DNA of 15,397 nucleotides. Source: DATFQI01 sp035264365 (GTDB lineage: Bacteria; Actinomycetota; Thermoleophilia; Solirubrobacterales; Solirubrobacteraceae). How positions within the stretch are numbered: position 1 is the stretch's first letter; the number at the start of each line of letters is the position of its first letter. The notes beneath the pieces were generated by a model that was not told the origin of the DNA, made no database searches, and saw nothing but the letters and a program-made list of their open reading frames with translations. This document shows, one piece after another, positions 1-6,577 of this stretch. Made by a program: the position numbers and the translations under genes. The stretch lies in contig DATFQI010000052.1 in the NCBI GenBank assembly GCA_035264365.1, positions 1 through 15,397 of the forward strand. Direction: 5' to 3'.

Positions 1-141
1 GCCTTCACGATCTTCGACTTCAACCGCCTGCGCCGCAGCACCCCCGACGCCGCCGTGCCGATCGCGGCCGGGATCTTCCTCGACGTCTTCAACGTCTTCC
101 TGCTTGCGCTCGACCTGTTCGGCGGCGGCCGGCGCGACTGA
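1..141 (+). CDS. C-terminal end of a Bax inhibitor-1 (BI-1/YbhL-type) family membrane protein, partial
   Basis: The window opens inside a gene whose last 46 codons read in frame 1 to a TGA at 139-141. The peptide has a polar FDFNRLRR stretch followed by a hydrophobic, aromatic segment with IFLDVFNVFLLALDLFG and a short charged GGGRRD tail. This order (loop, then xxLDxxNxFLxxLxLxG, then RRD) is typical of the C-terminus of bacterial BI-1/UPF0005 proteins, polytopic inner-membrane proteins implicated in ion leak and stress tolerance. The N-terminal membrane helices lie outside the window, so this rests on the tail alone. msrA starts 29 nt downstream on the same strand, so the two may be cotranscribed. 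Confidence 0.7.
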   Translation, partial: AFTIFDFNRLRRSTPDAAVPIAAGIFLDVFNVFLLALDLFGGGRRD

Positions 142-170
142 TACAGGACATCCGATCAAGGAGAACGATC

Positions 171-686
171 ATGAGCGACCACACCGAAACCGCCATCCTC
201 GCCGGAGGGTGCTTCTGGGGCGTCCAGGAGCTCCTGCGCCATCGCGACGGCGTTATCTCCACCCGCGTCGGATACACCGGCGGGGAGAACGAGAACCCGA
301 CCTACCGCAACCACCCCGGTCACGCCGAGGCGGTCGAGATCGTCTTCGACCCCGAACAAATCTCCTACCGCGACATCCTCGAGTTCTTCTTTCAGATCCA
401 AGACCCGACGACCAAGGACCGCCAGGGCAACGACTTCGGCTCTGACTACCGCTCGGAGATCTTCTACACCAGCGACGAGCAGCGCCGCGTCGCCGAAGAC
501 ACCATCGCCGACGTCGAGGCCTCGGGCCTCTGGCCCGGCAGGGTGGTGACGGAAATCAGCGAGGCCGTCCCGTTCTGGGTCGCCGAGCCCGAGCACCAGG
601 ACTACCTCCAGCGCTACCCCAACGGCTACAACTGCCACTTCCCGCGGCCGGGCTGGAAGCTGCCCCACCGCGAGACCGCCGCCTGA
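171..686 (+). CDS. msrA: Peptide-methionine (S)-S-oxide reductase MsrA
   Basis: MsrA reduces methionine-S-sulfoxide in proteins or free, using thioredoxin as reductant; it is a cytosolic oxidative-damage repair enzyme. The 171-aa protein has the family's usual length. The nucleophilic cysteine sits in GGCFWG (C14). It is followed by VGYTGG, the metal-independent core motif HAEAVEIVFDP, and YPNGYNCHF near the end, where C155 is the likely resolving cysteine as in mycobacterial MsrA. C14 and C155 are the only cysteines. The ATG at 171 is preceded by AAGGAG (158-163) with a 7-nt spacer, which fixes the start. The gene follows the BI-1-type gene by 29 nt and may share its transcript. Confidence 0.96.
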   Translation: MSDHTETAILAGGCFWGVQELLRHRDGVISTRVGYTGGENENPTYRNHPGHAEAVEIVFDPEQISYRDILEFFFQIQDPTTKDRQGNDFGSDYRSEIFYTSDEQRRVAEDTIADVEASGLWPGRVVTEISEAVPFWVAEPEHQDYLQRYPNGYNCHFPRPGWKLPHRETAA

Positions 687-730
687 CGAAGCGACGGGCG
701 GCGCCGTGCGTGGGCGTGGACACGAGTGGA

Positions 731-755
731 CGGAATCCATTCCGCATCCATTCCG
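731..755. promoter_or_regulatory. Three ATTCCG half-sites (inverted plus direct repeat), possible operator
   Basis: CGGAAT-CC-ATTCCG forms a perfect 14-bp dyad at 731-744. A second ATCCATTCCG copy follows exactly 11 bp after the first (735-744 and 746-755), giving three half-sites one helical turn apart. The spacer lies between the 3' ends of msrA and the minus-strand tRNA, where no promoter is expected, so a regulatory role is speculative. Simple local duplication is the alternative. Confidence 0.25.
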
Positions 756-806
756 TAGTCGTGCCCCGACGTAGCGGCACCCAAATGTCGAAGATCGGGT
801 TTAGCA

Positions 807-824
807 GGCGCTTCGCCGAGCGCC
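807..824. terminator. Hairpin between msrA and tRNA-Thr, possible bidirectional terminator
   Basis: GGCGCT (807-812) and AGCGCC (819-824) form a perfect 6-bp stem with a 6-nt loop, in a spacer where transcription of msrA (+) and tRNA-Thr (-) converges. There is no clear T-tract on either side, so this is only a candidate terminator. Confidence 0.3.
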
Positions 825-846
825 CCTTCGCTGGAGTGAAGTACTC
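820..846 (-). other. tRNA-Thr anticodon-arm-like fragment downstream of the intact tRNA
   Basis: Read on the minus strand, 846-820 aligns with the region from the end of the D arm through the anticodon arm of the adjacent tRNA-Thr (GAG-ACTTCACTC ... GAAGGGG-CGC). About 23 positions match, with two single-base gaps. The CTTC/GAAG stem pairing is kept. It lies some 40 nt beyond the mature tRNA 3' end on the same strand. No acceptor or D arm accompanies it, so it is at most a relic and may be coincidental. Confidence 0.25.
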
Positions 847-885
847 CGCTCGCCGGGATAAATCGCCTGTTTGCAGGGCTTTCAG

Positions 886-958
886 AGCCGACGGCCGGAC
901 TCGAACCGGCGACCCCTTCATTACGAGTGAAGTGCTCTACCAGCTGAGCTACGTCGGC
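886..958 (-). tRNA. tRNA-Thr (anticodon CGU)
   Basis: The minus strand folds into a full cloverleaf of 73 nt without CCA. The 7-bp acceptor stem is GCCGACG/CGTCGGC, the D stem GCTC/GAGC, the anticodon stem CTTCA/TGAAG with loop CTCGTAA, and the T arm GCCGG-TTCGAGT-CCGGC. The loop places CGT at positions 34-36, so the tRNA reads the threonine codon ACG, suited to a high-GC genome. The discriminator base is T and CCA is not encoded. A -10-like TATCCT lies 11 nt upstream of the 5' end. Confidence 0.97.
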
Positions 959-969
959 GGGGCGGGACG

Positions 970-975
970 AGGATA
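970..975 (-). promoter_or_regulatory. -10 element of the tRNA-Thr promoter
   Basis: TATCCT on the minus strand (975 to 970) ends 11 nt before the mature tRNA 5' end, so transcription would begin about 4-5 nt upstream of it. No convincing -35 hexamer is visible at 16-18 nt. The same hexamer occurs at 12272-12277 before another gene. Confidence 0.4.
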
Positions 976-1039
976 GCTCGCCGGAACCGGTTCGGTGCGG
1001 GGTGGCCGGGAAGTCCATGGCGGCCCACCCCCGTACCCG

Positions 1040-1057
1040 CGTGGGAGACTCCCCACG
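1040..1057. promoter_or_regulatory. Inverted repeat at the DUF4261-like gene start
   Basis: CGTGGG (1040-1045) and CCCACG (1052-1057) form a perfect 6-bp dyad around AGACTC, directly at the upstream GTG start candidate. It could be an operator or, if the start is ATG 1081, a leader hairpin. No function is demonstrated. Confidence 0.25.
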
Positions 1058-1851
1058 TGGCGGCCGGACCCGAGGCACTGATGGCGGAGCTGCTCTACGA
1101 GCGCGCGCCGGAGCTCGACGCCGAGGCGCTCGCGGCGCGCGTGCGCGAGACGCTGCCGAAGACGGTCGCGGTGCCCGGCGGCGACCGTGTGCTGCTCGCG
1201 CACGAGGACTTCCCGATCGAGTTCGAGGAGGGCACGAAGGCGATCCTCACCTCGGTGATGCGCCCCGGCGAGGACACCGAGGGCGCCGGCCCGTACGACC
1301 TGACGCAGAGCTGGGCCTTCGAGGCGAAGGAGGACGCCGCGCAACGGGCGACGACCACGCTGCTGGTCGTCGAGATGCTCGGCCGCACCGCGCCGGCCAA
1401 GGACCGCGTCACCGCCTTCAAGGCCGCGCTCAGGGCGGTCGTCGAGCAGACCCTTCCGCTGGGGATCTGGTCGGCCGGCGCCGCCGAGCTCGTCGCGCCC
1501 GAGCGCGTCGCCGAGCACCCGCTGGCGTGCCTCGTGAACGTGCGGCTGTTCCGCGTCGCGGGTGAGGAGGGCGTCTGCGTGCTGGACACGCTCGGGCTGC
1601 ACGCACTCGGCATGCCCGACTTCCAGCTGCACTTCCGCGAGCTCGACCCGTCCGAGCTCGCCGGCCATCTGCGCAACCTCGCTGCCTACGCGTTCGAGCA
1701 CGAGGACGCGATCGAGAGCGGCCACACCATCTCCGGCCCCGGCGGCGAGGGTCGCTGGACGCTGCAGCTCGAGGACGCGCTCGTGGCACCGGACCGGGCC
1801 GTGCTCGACATCGACCCGGGCCCGCCGTACGCCGCCGGCGGCCGCGGGTAG
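1057..1851 (+). CDS. DUF4261-like protein
   Basis: This is a soluble protein of 264 aa (GTG at 1057) or 256 aa (ATG at 1081) with no signal peptide or membrane helix. The order of conserved-looking blocks resembles DUF4261: a middle helix-strand region with TTLLVVEMLG, then LPLGIWSAGAAELVAPE, a strand ending in TLGLHALGMPDFQ, then DPSELAGHLRNLAAYAFEH and a closing SGHTISGP segment. DUF4261 proteins have no assigned biochemical role. The start is uncertain. ATG 1081 has GAGG 5 nt upstream, while GTG 1057 has a -10-like GAGACT ending 6 nt before it, which would make it leaderless. pabBC begins 14 nt after the stop on the same strand. The family call is from memory of the domain pattern. Confidence 0.7.
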   Translation: MAAGPEALMAELLYERAPELDAEALAARVRETLPKTVAVPGGDRVLLAHEDFPIEFEEGTKAILTSVMRPGEDTEGAGPYDLTQSWAFEAKEDAAQRATTTLLVVEMLGRTAPAKDRVTAFKAALRAVVEQTLPLGIWSAGAAELVAPERVAEHPLACLVNVRLFRVAGEEGVCVLDTLGLHALGMPDFQLHFRELDPSELAGHLRNLAAYAFEHEDAIESGHTISGPGGEGRWTLQLEDALVAPDRAVLDIDPGPPYAAGGRG

Positions 1852-1853
1852 GC

Positions 1854-1859
1854 CACACT
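1854..1859 (+). promoter_or_regulatory. Possible -10 element for leaderless pabBC
   Basis: CACACT ends 6 nt before the GTG start of pabBC, and there is no Shine-Dalgarno. It keeps the two most important -10 bases (A at position 2, T at position 6) but not the first T. The call rests mainly on the repeated spacing seen at other genes in this window. Confidence 0.28.
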
Positions 1860-1865
1860 CGGCGG

Positions 1866-3812
1866 GTGCCCCCGATCCGGGTCCCGCTCGGGCTCGCGCC
1901 CCCGCTCGCCGACGCCGTCCGCGCCGTGCGCGACGACGCGCGCCCGTTCGCACTCGTGGGCGAGTGGGCCGGGGCGACCGCGATCGTCGGCTCCGAGCCC
2001 CGCCGCGTCGTCGAGGCCGCGGGAGTGCTCGACGTGCTCGCGGAGACCCGCGGCGGCGACGGTGAGGGCATCGGCGGCGGCTGGTTCGGCTTCCTCGGCT
2101 ACGGGCTGGCGGGAGCGATCGAGCGCCTGCCTCCGGCGCCGCCGCGGCCCGTGCCGCTGCCGCTCGCGAGCCTCGGCTTCTACGACCACGTGCTGATCCG
2201 CGACGGCGACGGCGCGTGGTGGTTCGAGGCGCTCGACGAGGCCGCGCTGCCGAGGCTCGAGCAGCTGCGCGCCCGGCTCGCCGCGCCGCCGGCGCCGCGC
2301 CCGTTCGCGCTCGACGGCATGCGGCCCGCCCCGGGCGCGCTCGGCCGCCACGTCGCGGCGGTGGCGGAGTGCGTAGAGCGGATCGCGGCCGGCGAGCTGT
2401 TCCAGGCCAACGTGACGCTGCGGCTCGAGGGCCGCTTCGACGGCAGCGCCGCCGACGCGTTCGCGGTCGCCGCCGCCACGCTCGAGCCCCGCCATGGCAC
2501 CTTCCTCGACCTGGGCGCGGGCCGCGCGGTGCTGTCGTTCTCGCCCGAGCTGTTCCTGCGCCGCAGTGGCGACGAGGTCGTCACCTCGCCGATCAAGGGC
2601 ACCGCCCCGCGCGAGGCAGGCGCCGCCGCGCTGCTGGCCTCGGCCAAGGACGCGGCGGAGCACGTGATGATCGTCGACCTCTCGCGCAACGACCTCGGGC
2701 GGGTGGCGGACTACGGCAGCGTCTCGGCCGGCGCCGTCCGTGCCGAGCCGCACCCCGGCCTCTGGCACCTGGTATCGGAAATTCGCGCGCGCGTGCGCGA
2801 AGAAGTGACCGATGCGGACGTCCTGCGTGCCGCCTTCCCGCCCGGGTCGGTCACGGGCGCGCCGAAGATCCAGGCGCTGAAGGTCATCGCCGACCTCGAG
2901 GGCTCCCAGCGCGAGGCCTACACCGGCGCGATCGGGTTCGCGAGCCCGCACGCCGGGCTGCAGCTCAACGTCGCGATCCGCACGCTCGAGGTCGCGGGCG
3001 GCCGCGCCTGGCTCGGATGCGGCGGCGGGATCGTGGCCGACTCGGACCCGCACGCCGAGCTGCGCGAGGCGATCGGGAAGGCCGCGCCGATCGCGCGGGC
3101 GCTCGGCGCGACGGTGCCGGCGGCCGTCGCACTCGCTCCTCCGGCGCCCCTGCCCCGCTGGACCCGCCGCCCCGACCCCGCGCGCGGACTGCTGGAGACG
3201 ATCGCGGTCCGCGCGGGCGCGCCCGTGGACGCCGGGGCCCACCTCGCGCGGCTGTGCGCGAGCGCGCGGGAGCTCTACGGCGCCGAGCCGCTCGTGACCC
3301 TGCCGGAGGACCCGCCCGAGGGCCGCTTGCGCGTGCTGCTCGCCTCTGACGGCACGGCCGCGGTGGAGGCGCACGCCGAGGCGGCCGCGGCGACCGAGGT
3401 CGCACTGGAGCCGCGCGCGCTGGCGGGCGGGCTCGGCCCGCACAAGTGGCTCGACCGCCCGCACGACCCCGCCTGGCTCGCGCTCGACCTCGACGGCGCC
3501 GTGCTCGAGGCCGCTTGGGCGAACGTCTGGATCGAGGCAGAGGACGGCGCGCTGCTGACCCCGCCCGCCGACGGCCGCATCCTGCCCGGGATCACGCGCG
3601 CGCGGCTGCTCGCGGCGAATCCCCGCGCCCGCGAGGCGCCGCTGACGCTCGCCGATCTCGAGCGCGCGCCGGCGATCCTGCTCACCTCCTCGGTGCGCCT
3701 CGTCACCCCCGCGGGGCTGCTCGCACCAGCGTCGGACCGAGCCCGCGAGCTCGCCGCGGCACTCCGCGAAGACCCCGCAATCTCCACGAAAACGCAGTCG
3801 TACATTCGCTGA
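1866..3812 (+). CDS. pabB: Fused aminodeoxychorismate synthase component I / aminodeoxychorismate lyase (PabB-PabC)
   Basis: This makes p-aminobenzoate for folate. The PabB half (about residues 1-410) aminates chorismate using ammonia from a separate PabA amidotransferase, and the C-terminal class IV aminotransferase-fold half (about 430-648) releases pyruvate. PabB motifs in order are GELFQANVTLR, PIKGTAPR with nucleophilic K244 (Lys marks PabB rather than TrpE), MIVDLSRNDLGRV, PPGSVTGAPKIQ, LNVAIRTLE and GCGGGIVADSDPHAE. The PabC half shows LLETIAV, HLARLCASA, the PLP lysine in HKWLDRP (K527), and VLEAAWANVW (E548) followed by DGRILPGITRARLL. At 648 aa this is a complete fusion. No PabA is in the window. 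GTG start without Shine-Dalgarno. Cotranscription with the upstream gene (14-nt gap) is also possible. Confidence 0.95.
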   Translation: MPPIRVPLGLAPPLADAVRAVRDDARPFALVGEWAGATAIVGSEPRRVVEAAGVLDVLAETRGGDGEGIGGGWFGFLGYGLAGAIERLPPAPPRPVPLPLASLGFYDHVLIRDGDGAWWFEALDEAALPRLEQLRARLAAPPAPRPFALDGMRPAPGALGRHVAAVAECVERIAAGELFQANVTLRLEGRFDGSAADAFAVAAATLEPRHGTFLDLGAGRAVLSFSPELFLRRSGDEVVTSPIKGTAPREAGAAALLASAKDAAEHVMIVDLSRNDLGRVADYGSVSAGAVRAEPHPGLWHLVSEIRARVREEVTDADVLRAAFPPGSVTGAPKIQALKVIADLEGSQREAYTGAIGFASPHAGLQLNVAIRTLEVAGGRAWLGCGGGIVADSDPHAELREAIGKAAPIARALGATVPAAVALAPPAPLPRWTRRPDPARGLLETIAVRAGAPVDAGAHLARLCASARELYGAEPLVTLPEDPPEGRLRVLLASDGTAAVEAHAEAAAATEVALEPRALAGGLGPHKWLDRPHDPAWLALDLDGAVLEAAWANVWIEAEDGALLTPPADGRILPGITRARLLAANPRAREAPLTLADLERAPAILLTSSVRLVTPAGLLAPASDRARELAAALREDPAISTKTQSYIR

Positions 3813-3828
3813 TCCGGGGCGAGTCCCA

Positions 3829-3857
3829 TTGCCGCGCTCACGAGCGGGTCATACGCT
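3829..3857 (+). promoter_or_regulatory. Candidate sigma-A promoter for the response regulator operon
   Basis: TTGCCG (3829-3834), a 17-bp spacer and TACGCT (3852-3857) match a TTGnnn-N17-TAnnnT promoter, starting 17 bp after the pabBC stop. Transcription from here would give a leader of roughly 105 nt carrying several hairpins before the response regulator. Confidence 0.38.
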
Positions 3858-3867
3858 CGCCCCAGGC

Positions 3868-3956
3868 GCGGCCACGATGGCCGCTCCGAGAGGCGAAGAA
3901 GGTCACACACTTGTCGATGCGGAGACCACGGAAGGTCTGCCGCCCGGTATGCCGGG
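3868..3956 (+). promoter_or_regulatory. Structured 5' leader with three hairpins, last one overlapping the Shine-Dalgarno
   Basis: Three stems fall in the leader of the response regulator and c-di-GMP gene pair. The first is GCGGCC/GGCCGC at 3868-3873/3879-3884 with a 5-nt loop. The second is GCGGAGACC at 3919-3927 with GGTCT-G-CCGC at 3934-3943, 9 bp with one bulged G. The third is CCCGG/CCGGG at 3943-3947/3952-3956 with loop TATG. The third stem's 3' arm includes the first three bases of the GGGAGGT Shine-Dalgarno (3954-3960), and stems two and three share C3943. This could be translational control or a riboswitch-like element, but no known riboswitch consensus was recognised and high GC favours chance stems. 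Confidence 0.35.
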
Positions 3957-3968
3957 AGGTCCCCGCGC

Positions 3969-4469
3969 GTGCCTGATCGCTTCGTCTCCTCCGTCGAGCG
4001 CACGCGCCGCGACGACCACCGGGCGCTGCTGCCGACGATCCTGTTCGCGGACGCCGACGAGAACTACCGTGCGATGGCGCGCGACGCCCTGCTGGAGGGC
4101 CGCAGCCCGAGCGACCTGCGCTTCGCCACCGACGGCCAGGACCTGCTCGACTACCTGCTCCGGCGCGGCCGCCACCTCGACCCGATCGCCTCACCGCGCC
4201 CCGCGCTGATCGTCCTGGATCTGCAGCTTCCAAGGCTGCGCGGCCTCGATGCCGTCCGGACCATCAAGTCAAATCAGGACCTGCGCCGCATCCCGGTGGT
4301 GGCGCTCACGCACGACGGGGACATCGATGCCGTCGGCGCCGCGTACGACGCCGGGATCAACACCTACCTGGCCAAGCCCGTCACCTTCCTCGCCCTCGTC
4401 AAGCTCATGAAGGTCTTCACCGCCTACTGGCTCGAGACCGCCGTGCTCCCGCCGGAGGGCGCGGCGTGA
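3969..4469 (+). CDS. Single-domain response regulator (Rcp1-like receiver)
   Basis: This is a stand-alone CheY-fold receiver of 166 aa without an output domain, resembling cyanobacterial Rcp1-type regulators that act with bacteriophytochrome or other histidine kinases. The acidic pocket (D28, D30), phosphoacceptor D84 in LIVLDLQLP, T114 in VVALTHD and K136 in YLAKPV are all present, so it should be phosphorylatable. The C-terminal block LVKLMKVFTAYWLETAVLPP is characteristic of the Rcp1 subgroup. GTG start at 3969 has GGGAGGT at 3954-3960. Its stop overlaps the next start in GTGA (4466-4469), coupling translation to the c-di-GMP protein, its likely functional partner. The cognate kinase is not in the window. 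Confidence 0.93.
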   Translation: MPDRFVSSVERTRRDDHRALLPTILFADADENYRAMARDALLEGRSPSDLRFATDGQDLLDYLLRRGRHLDPIASPRPALIVLDLQLPRLRGLDAVRTIKSNQDLRRIPVVALTHDGDIDAVGAAYDAGINTYLAKPVTFLALVKLMKVFTAYWLETAVLPPEGAA

Positions 4470-6577
4470 GCCGGCTGCCCGAGCACCTGGTCCTGCTCGC
4501 CGTGCAGGCCGACGAGGCCGCGCACGCGCCGGTGCGCGCCGCGCTGAAGGCGATCGAGGGGACCGAGTACGAGATCCACTGGGTGACGACGGCGCGCGCC
4601 GCGCTCGCCGCGCTCGACGAGCACCCGCACGATGCCTTCCTGGTCGACCGCGAGCTCCACGACGCGGGCCACTCGGGCCTCGACGTCGCGCGCGACATCC
4701 TCGCCCACAGCCCACACGCCCCGGTGATCCTGCTCGACGACCGGGCCGACCGCGACACCGACCTGGCGGCGAACGAGCTCGGCGTCTCGGACTACCTCGT
4801 GCACCCGAGCCCGGCTACGCTCGAGCGCAGCCTGCGCTACGCGGTCACCCACCAGCGCGCGCTGCGCCGGCTGGCAGAGTCCGAGGAGCGCCACGCGCTC
4901 GCGCTCCAGGGCGCCAACGACGGGCTGTGGGACTGGGACGTGCGCGCCGACAAGCTCTACTTCTCGCCGCGCTGGAAGGCGATGATCGGCTTCCCGGAGG
5001 GCGAGATCGGCGACGCGCCGGGCGAGTGGCTCGGCCGCGTGCACCCCGACGACCGCGCCGGGCTCACGCAGGCGCTCGAGGGCCACCTGTCCGGCGCCAC
5101 CCAGCACTTCGAGTCCGAGCACCGGATCCAGCACCGCGACGGCTCCTACCGCTGGATGCTCGCCCGCGGCATCGCCGTGCGCGACCCCAACGGCCGCGCC
5201 ACGCGCGTCGTCGGCTCCCAGACCGACGTCACGGACCGCCGGGCGGCCGAGCAGCGCCTCCAGCACGACGCGCTGCACGACGCGCTGACCGGGCTCCCCA
5301 ACCGGGTGCTGTTCCTGGACCGCCTCGCGCAGGCGATCCTGCGCGCCCAGCGGCGCAGCCCGGCCTCGTGCGCCGCGGTGCTGTTCCTGGACCTCGACCG
5401 CTTCAAGCTCGTCAACGACTCGCTCGGCCACCACGTCGGCGACCGGCTGCTCGTCGCCGTCGCGCGCCGGCTGGAGTCGGCCCTGCGCCCTGGGGACACC
5501 GTCGCCCGGCTCGGCGGCGACGAGTTCACGATCCTGCTCGACGACGTCTGCGACGCCCGCGAGGCGACCGTGATCGCCGAGCGCGTCCAGGCGACGCTGC
5601 AGGACCCGTTCCACCTCGACGGCCGCGAGCTGGTGGTGGCGGCGTCGATCGGCATCGCGCTCGCCGATCCCGACGCCGCGCCGGCCGACGTGATGCGCGA
5701 CGCCGACGTCGCGATGTACCGCGCCAAGGCCGAGGGCAAGGGTCGCCATGCCGTCTTCGACGCGCGCATGCACGAGCGCGTGATGCGGCGGCTGGACCTG
5801 GAGACCGACCTGCGCCACGCGATCGAGGAGGACCGGATCGAGGTCGCCTACCAGCCGCTGGTGCAGATCGCGACCGGCCGGATCGTCGGCTACGAGGCGC
5901 TCGCGCGCTGGCACGGCCCCGACGGCAGCGCGATCGAGCCGGCCGACTTCGTGCCGATCGCCGAGGAGACCGGGCTGATCGTCTCGCTCGGCCGGCGCGT
6001 GCTCGAGCGCGCCTGCGCGGAGCTCGCCGAGTGGCGCACGCTGCCGGGCGGCGAGGGGCTCGTGCTCGGCGTCAACGTCTCGCACCGCCAGCTCTCGGAG
6101 CCCAACTTCCCGGTCGAGCTGGCGGCCGTGCTGAAGATGACCGGGCTCGACGCCCGGGCGCTGCGGCTCGAGGTCCGCGAGCACGACCTCGCGCGCGACA
6201 CCGAGGCGACCCGGCGGACGCTCGCGCACGTGCTGGAGACGCTCGGCGTGCGCTGGCAGATCGACGACTTCGGCACCGGGGCGTCGTCGCTGCGGCTGCT
6301 GCACCGCTTCCCAGGGGACGCGGTGAAGATCTTCGGCCCGCTCGTGAGCGGGATGGGCCACGACGGCGGCTCGTTCGAGATCGTCAAGGCGATCGTCGAG
6401 CTCGCCCACAACCTCGGGCTCGAGGTGATCGCGGAGGGCGTCGAGACCGCCGGGCAGCTCGAGCACCTGCGCGTGCTGGGCTGCGAGTTCGCCCAGGGCT
6501 TCCACGTGTCGGCGCCGCTGACGGCGCCGGAGGCGCGTGCCCTGCTCGCGCAGGGCACGCTGTCCGTCAGCGGCTAG
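4466..6577 (+). CDS. Pseudo-receiver-PAS-GGDEF-EAL c-di-GMP signalling protein
   Basis: This cytoplasmic 703-aa protein can in principle make and degrade cyclic di-GMP. Residues 8-125 fold like a receiver with D61 in FLVDREL, but the usual Thr is D91 and the usual Lys is H113 (YLVHP), so phosphorylation is doubtful. A PAS_3-type sensor spans about 140-260 (NDGLWDWDV, HPDDR, HRDGSYRWMLARG). GGDEF is at 350-354 with an intact inhibitory site R341xxD344, predicting an active, product-inhibited cyclase. The EAL domain keeps E477AL, N537, E569/E572, D600-D601 in DDFGTG, K621, E657 and Q677. However, KID reads KIF (F623), so hydrolysis may be weakened. It starts with GTG inside the previous stop (GTGA) and shares CTAG with the convergent gene at its end. 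Confidence 0.95.
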   Translation: MSRLPEHLVLLAVQADEAAHAPVRAALKAIEGTEYEIHWVTTARAALAALDEHPHDAFLVDRELHDAGHSGLDVARDILAHSPHAPVILLDDRADRDTDLAANELGVSDYLVHPSPATLERSLRYAVTHQRALRRLAESEERHALALQGANDGLWDWDVRADKLYFSPRWKAMIGFPEGEIGDAPGEWLGRVHPDDRAGLTQALEGHLSGATQHFESEHRIQHRDGSYRWMLARGIAVRDPNGRATRVVGSQTDVTDRRAAEQRLQHDALHDALTGLPNRVLFLDRLAQAILRAQRRSPASCAAVLFLDLDRFKLVNDSLGHHVGDRLLVAVARRLESALRPGDTVARLGGDEFTILLDDVCDAREATVIAERVQATLQDPFHLDGRELVVAASIGIALADPDAAPADVMRDADVAMYRAKAEGKGRHAVFDARMHERVMRRLDLETDLRHAIEEDRIEVAYQPLVQIATGRIVGYEALARWHGPDGSAIEPADFVPIAEETGLIVSLGRRVLERACAELAEWRTLPGGEGLVLGVNVSHRQLSEPNFPVELAAVLKMTGLDARALRLEVREHDLARDTEATRRTLAHVLETLGVRWQIDDFGTGASSLRLLHRFPGDAVKIFGPLVSGMGHDGGSFEIVKAIVELAHNLGLEVIAEGVETAGQLEHLRVLGCEFAQGFHVSAPLTAPEARALLAQGTLSVSG

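Noticed and set aside
710..976. Plus-strand ORF containing TRTGDPFITSEVLYQLSYVG, and minus-strand frame with VAQLVEHFTRNEGVAGSSP
   Set aside because: These are well-known false proteins produced by translating tRNA-Thr in either direction. The cloverleaf at 886-958 explains the sequence.
886..1056. tRNA-Thr as an integration site for a genomic island
   Set aside because: No integrase is present and no exact direct repeat of the tRNA 3' end is found in the window. Only the weak anticodon-arm similarity at 820-846 remains.
3841..3859. CGAGCG/CGCTCG hairpin after pabBC as an intrinsic terminator
   Set aside because: No T-tract follows, and the hairpin overlaps the candidate promoter of the next operon, so termination cannot be supported.
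4424..6505. 693-codon open frame antisense to the c-di-GMP gene (and similar long antisense frames at 1686-3464, 8011-8979, 13290-14213)
   Set aside because: Low-complexity Arg/Ala/Gly/Val translations without domains, opposite genes with clear motifs. GC-rich third positions remove stops on the other strand.
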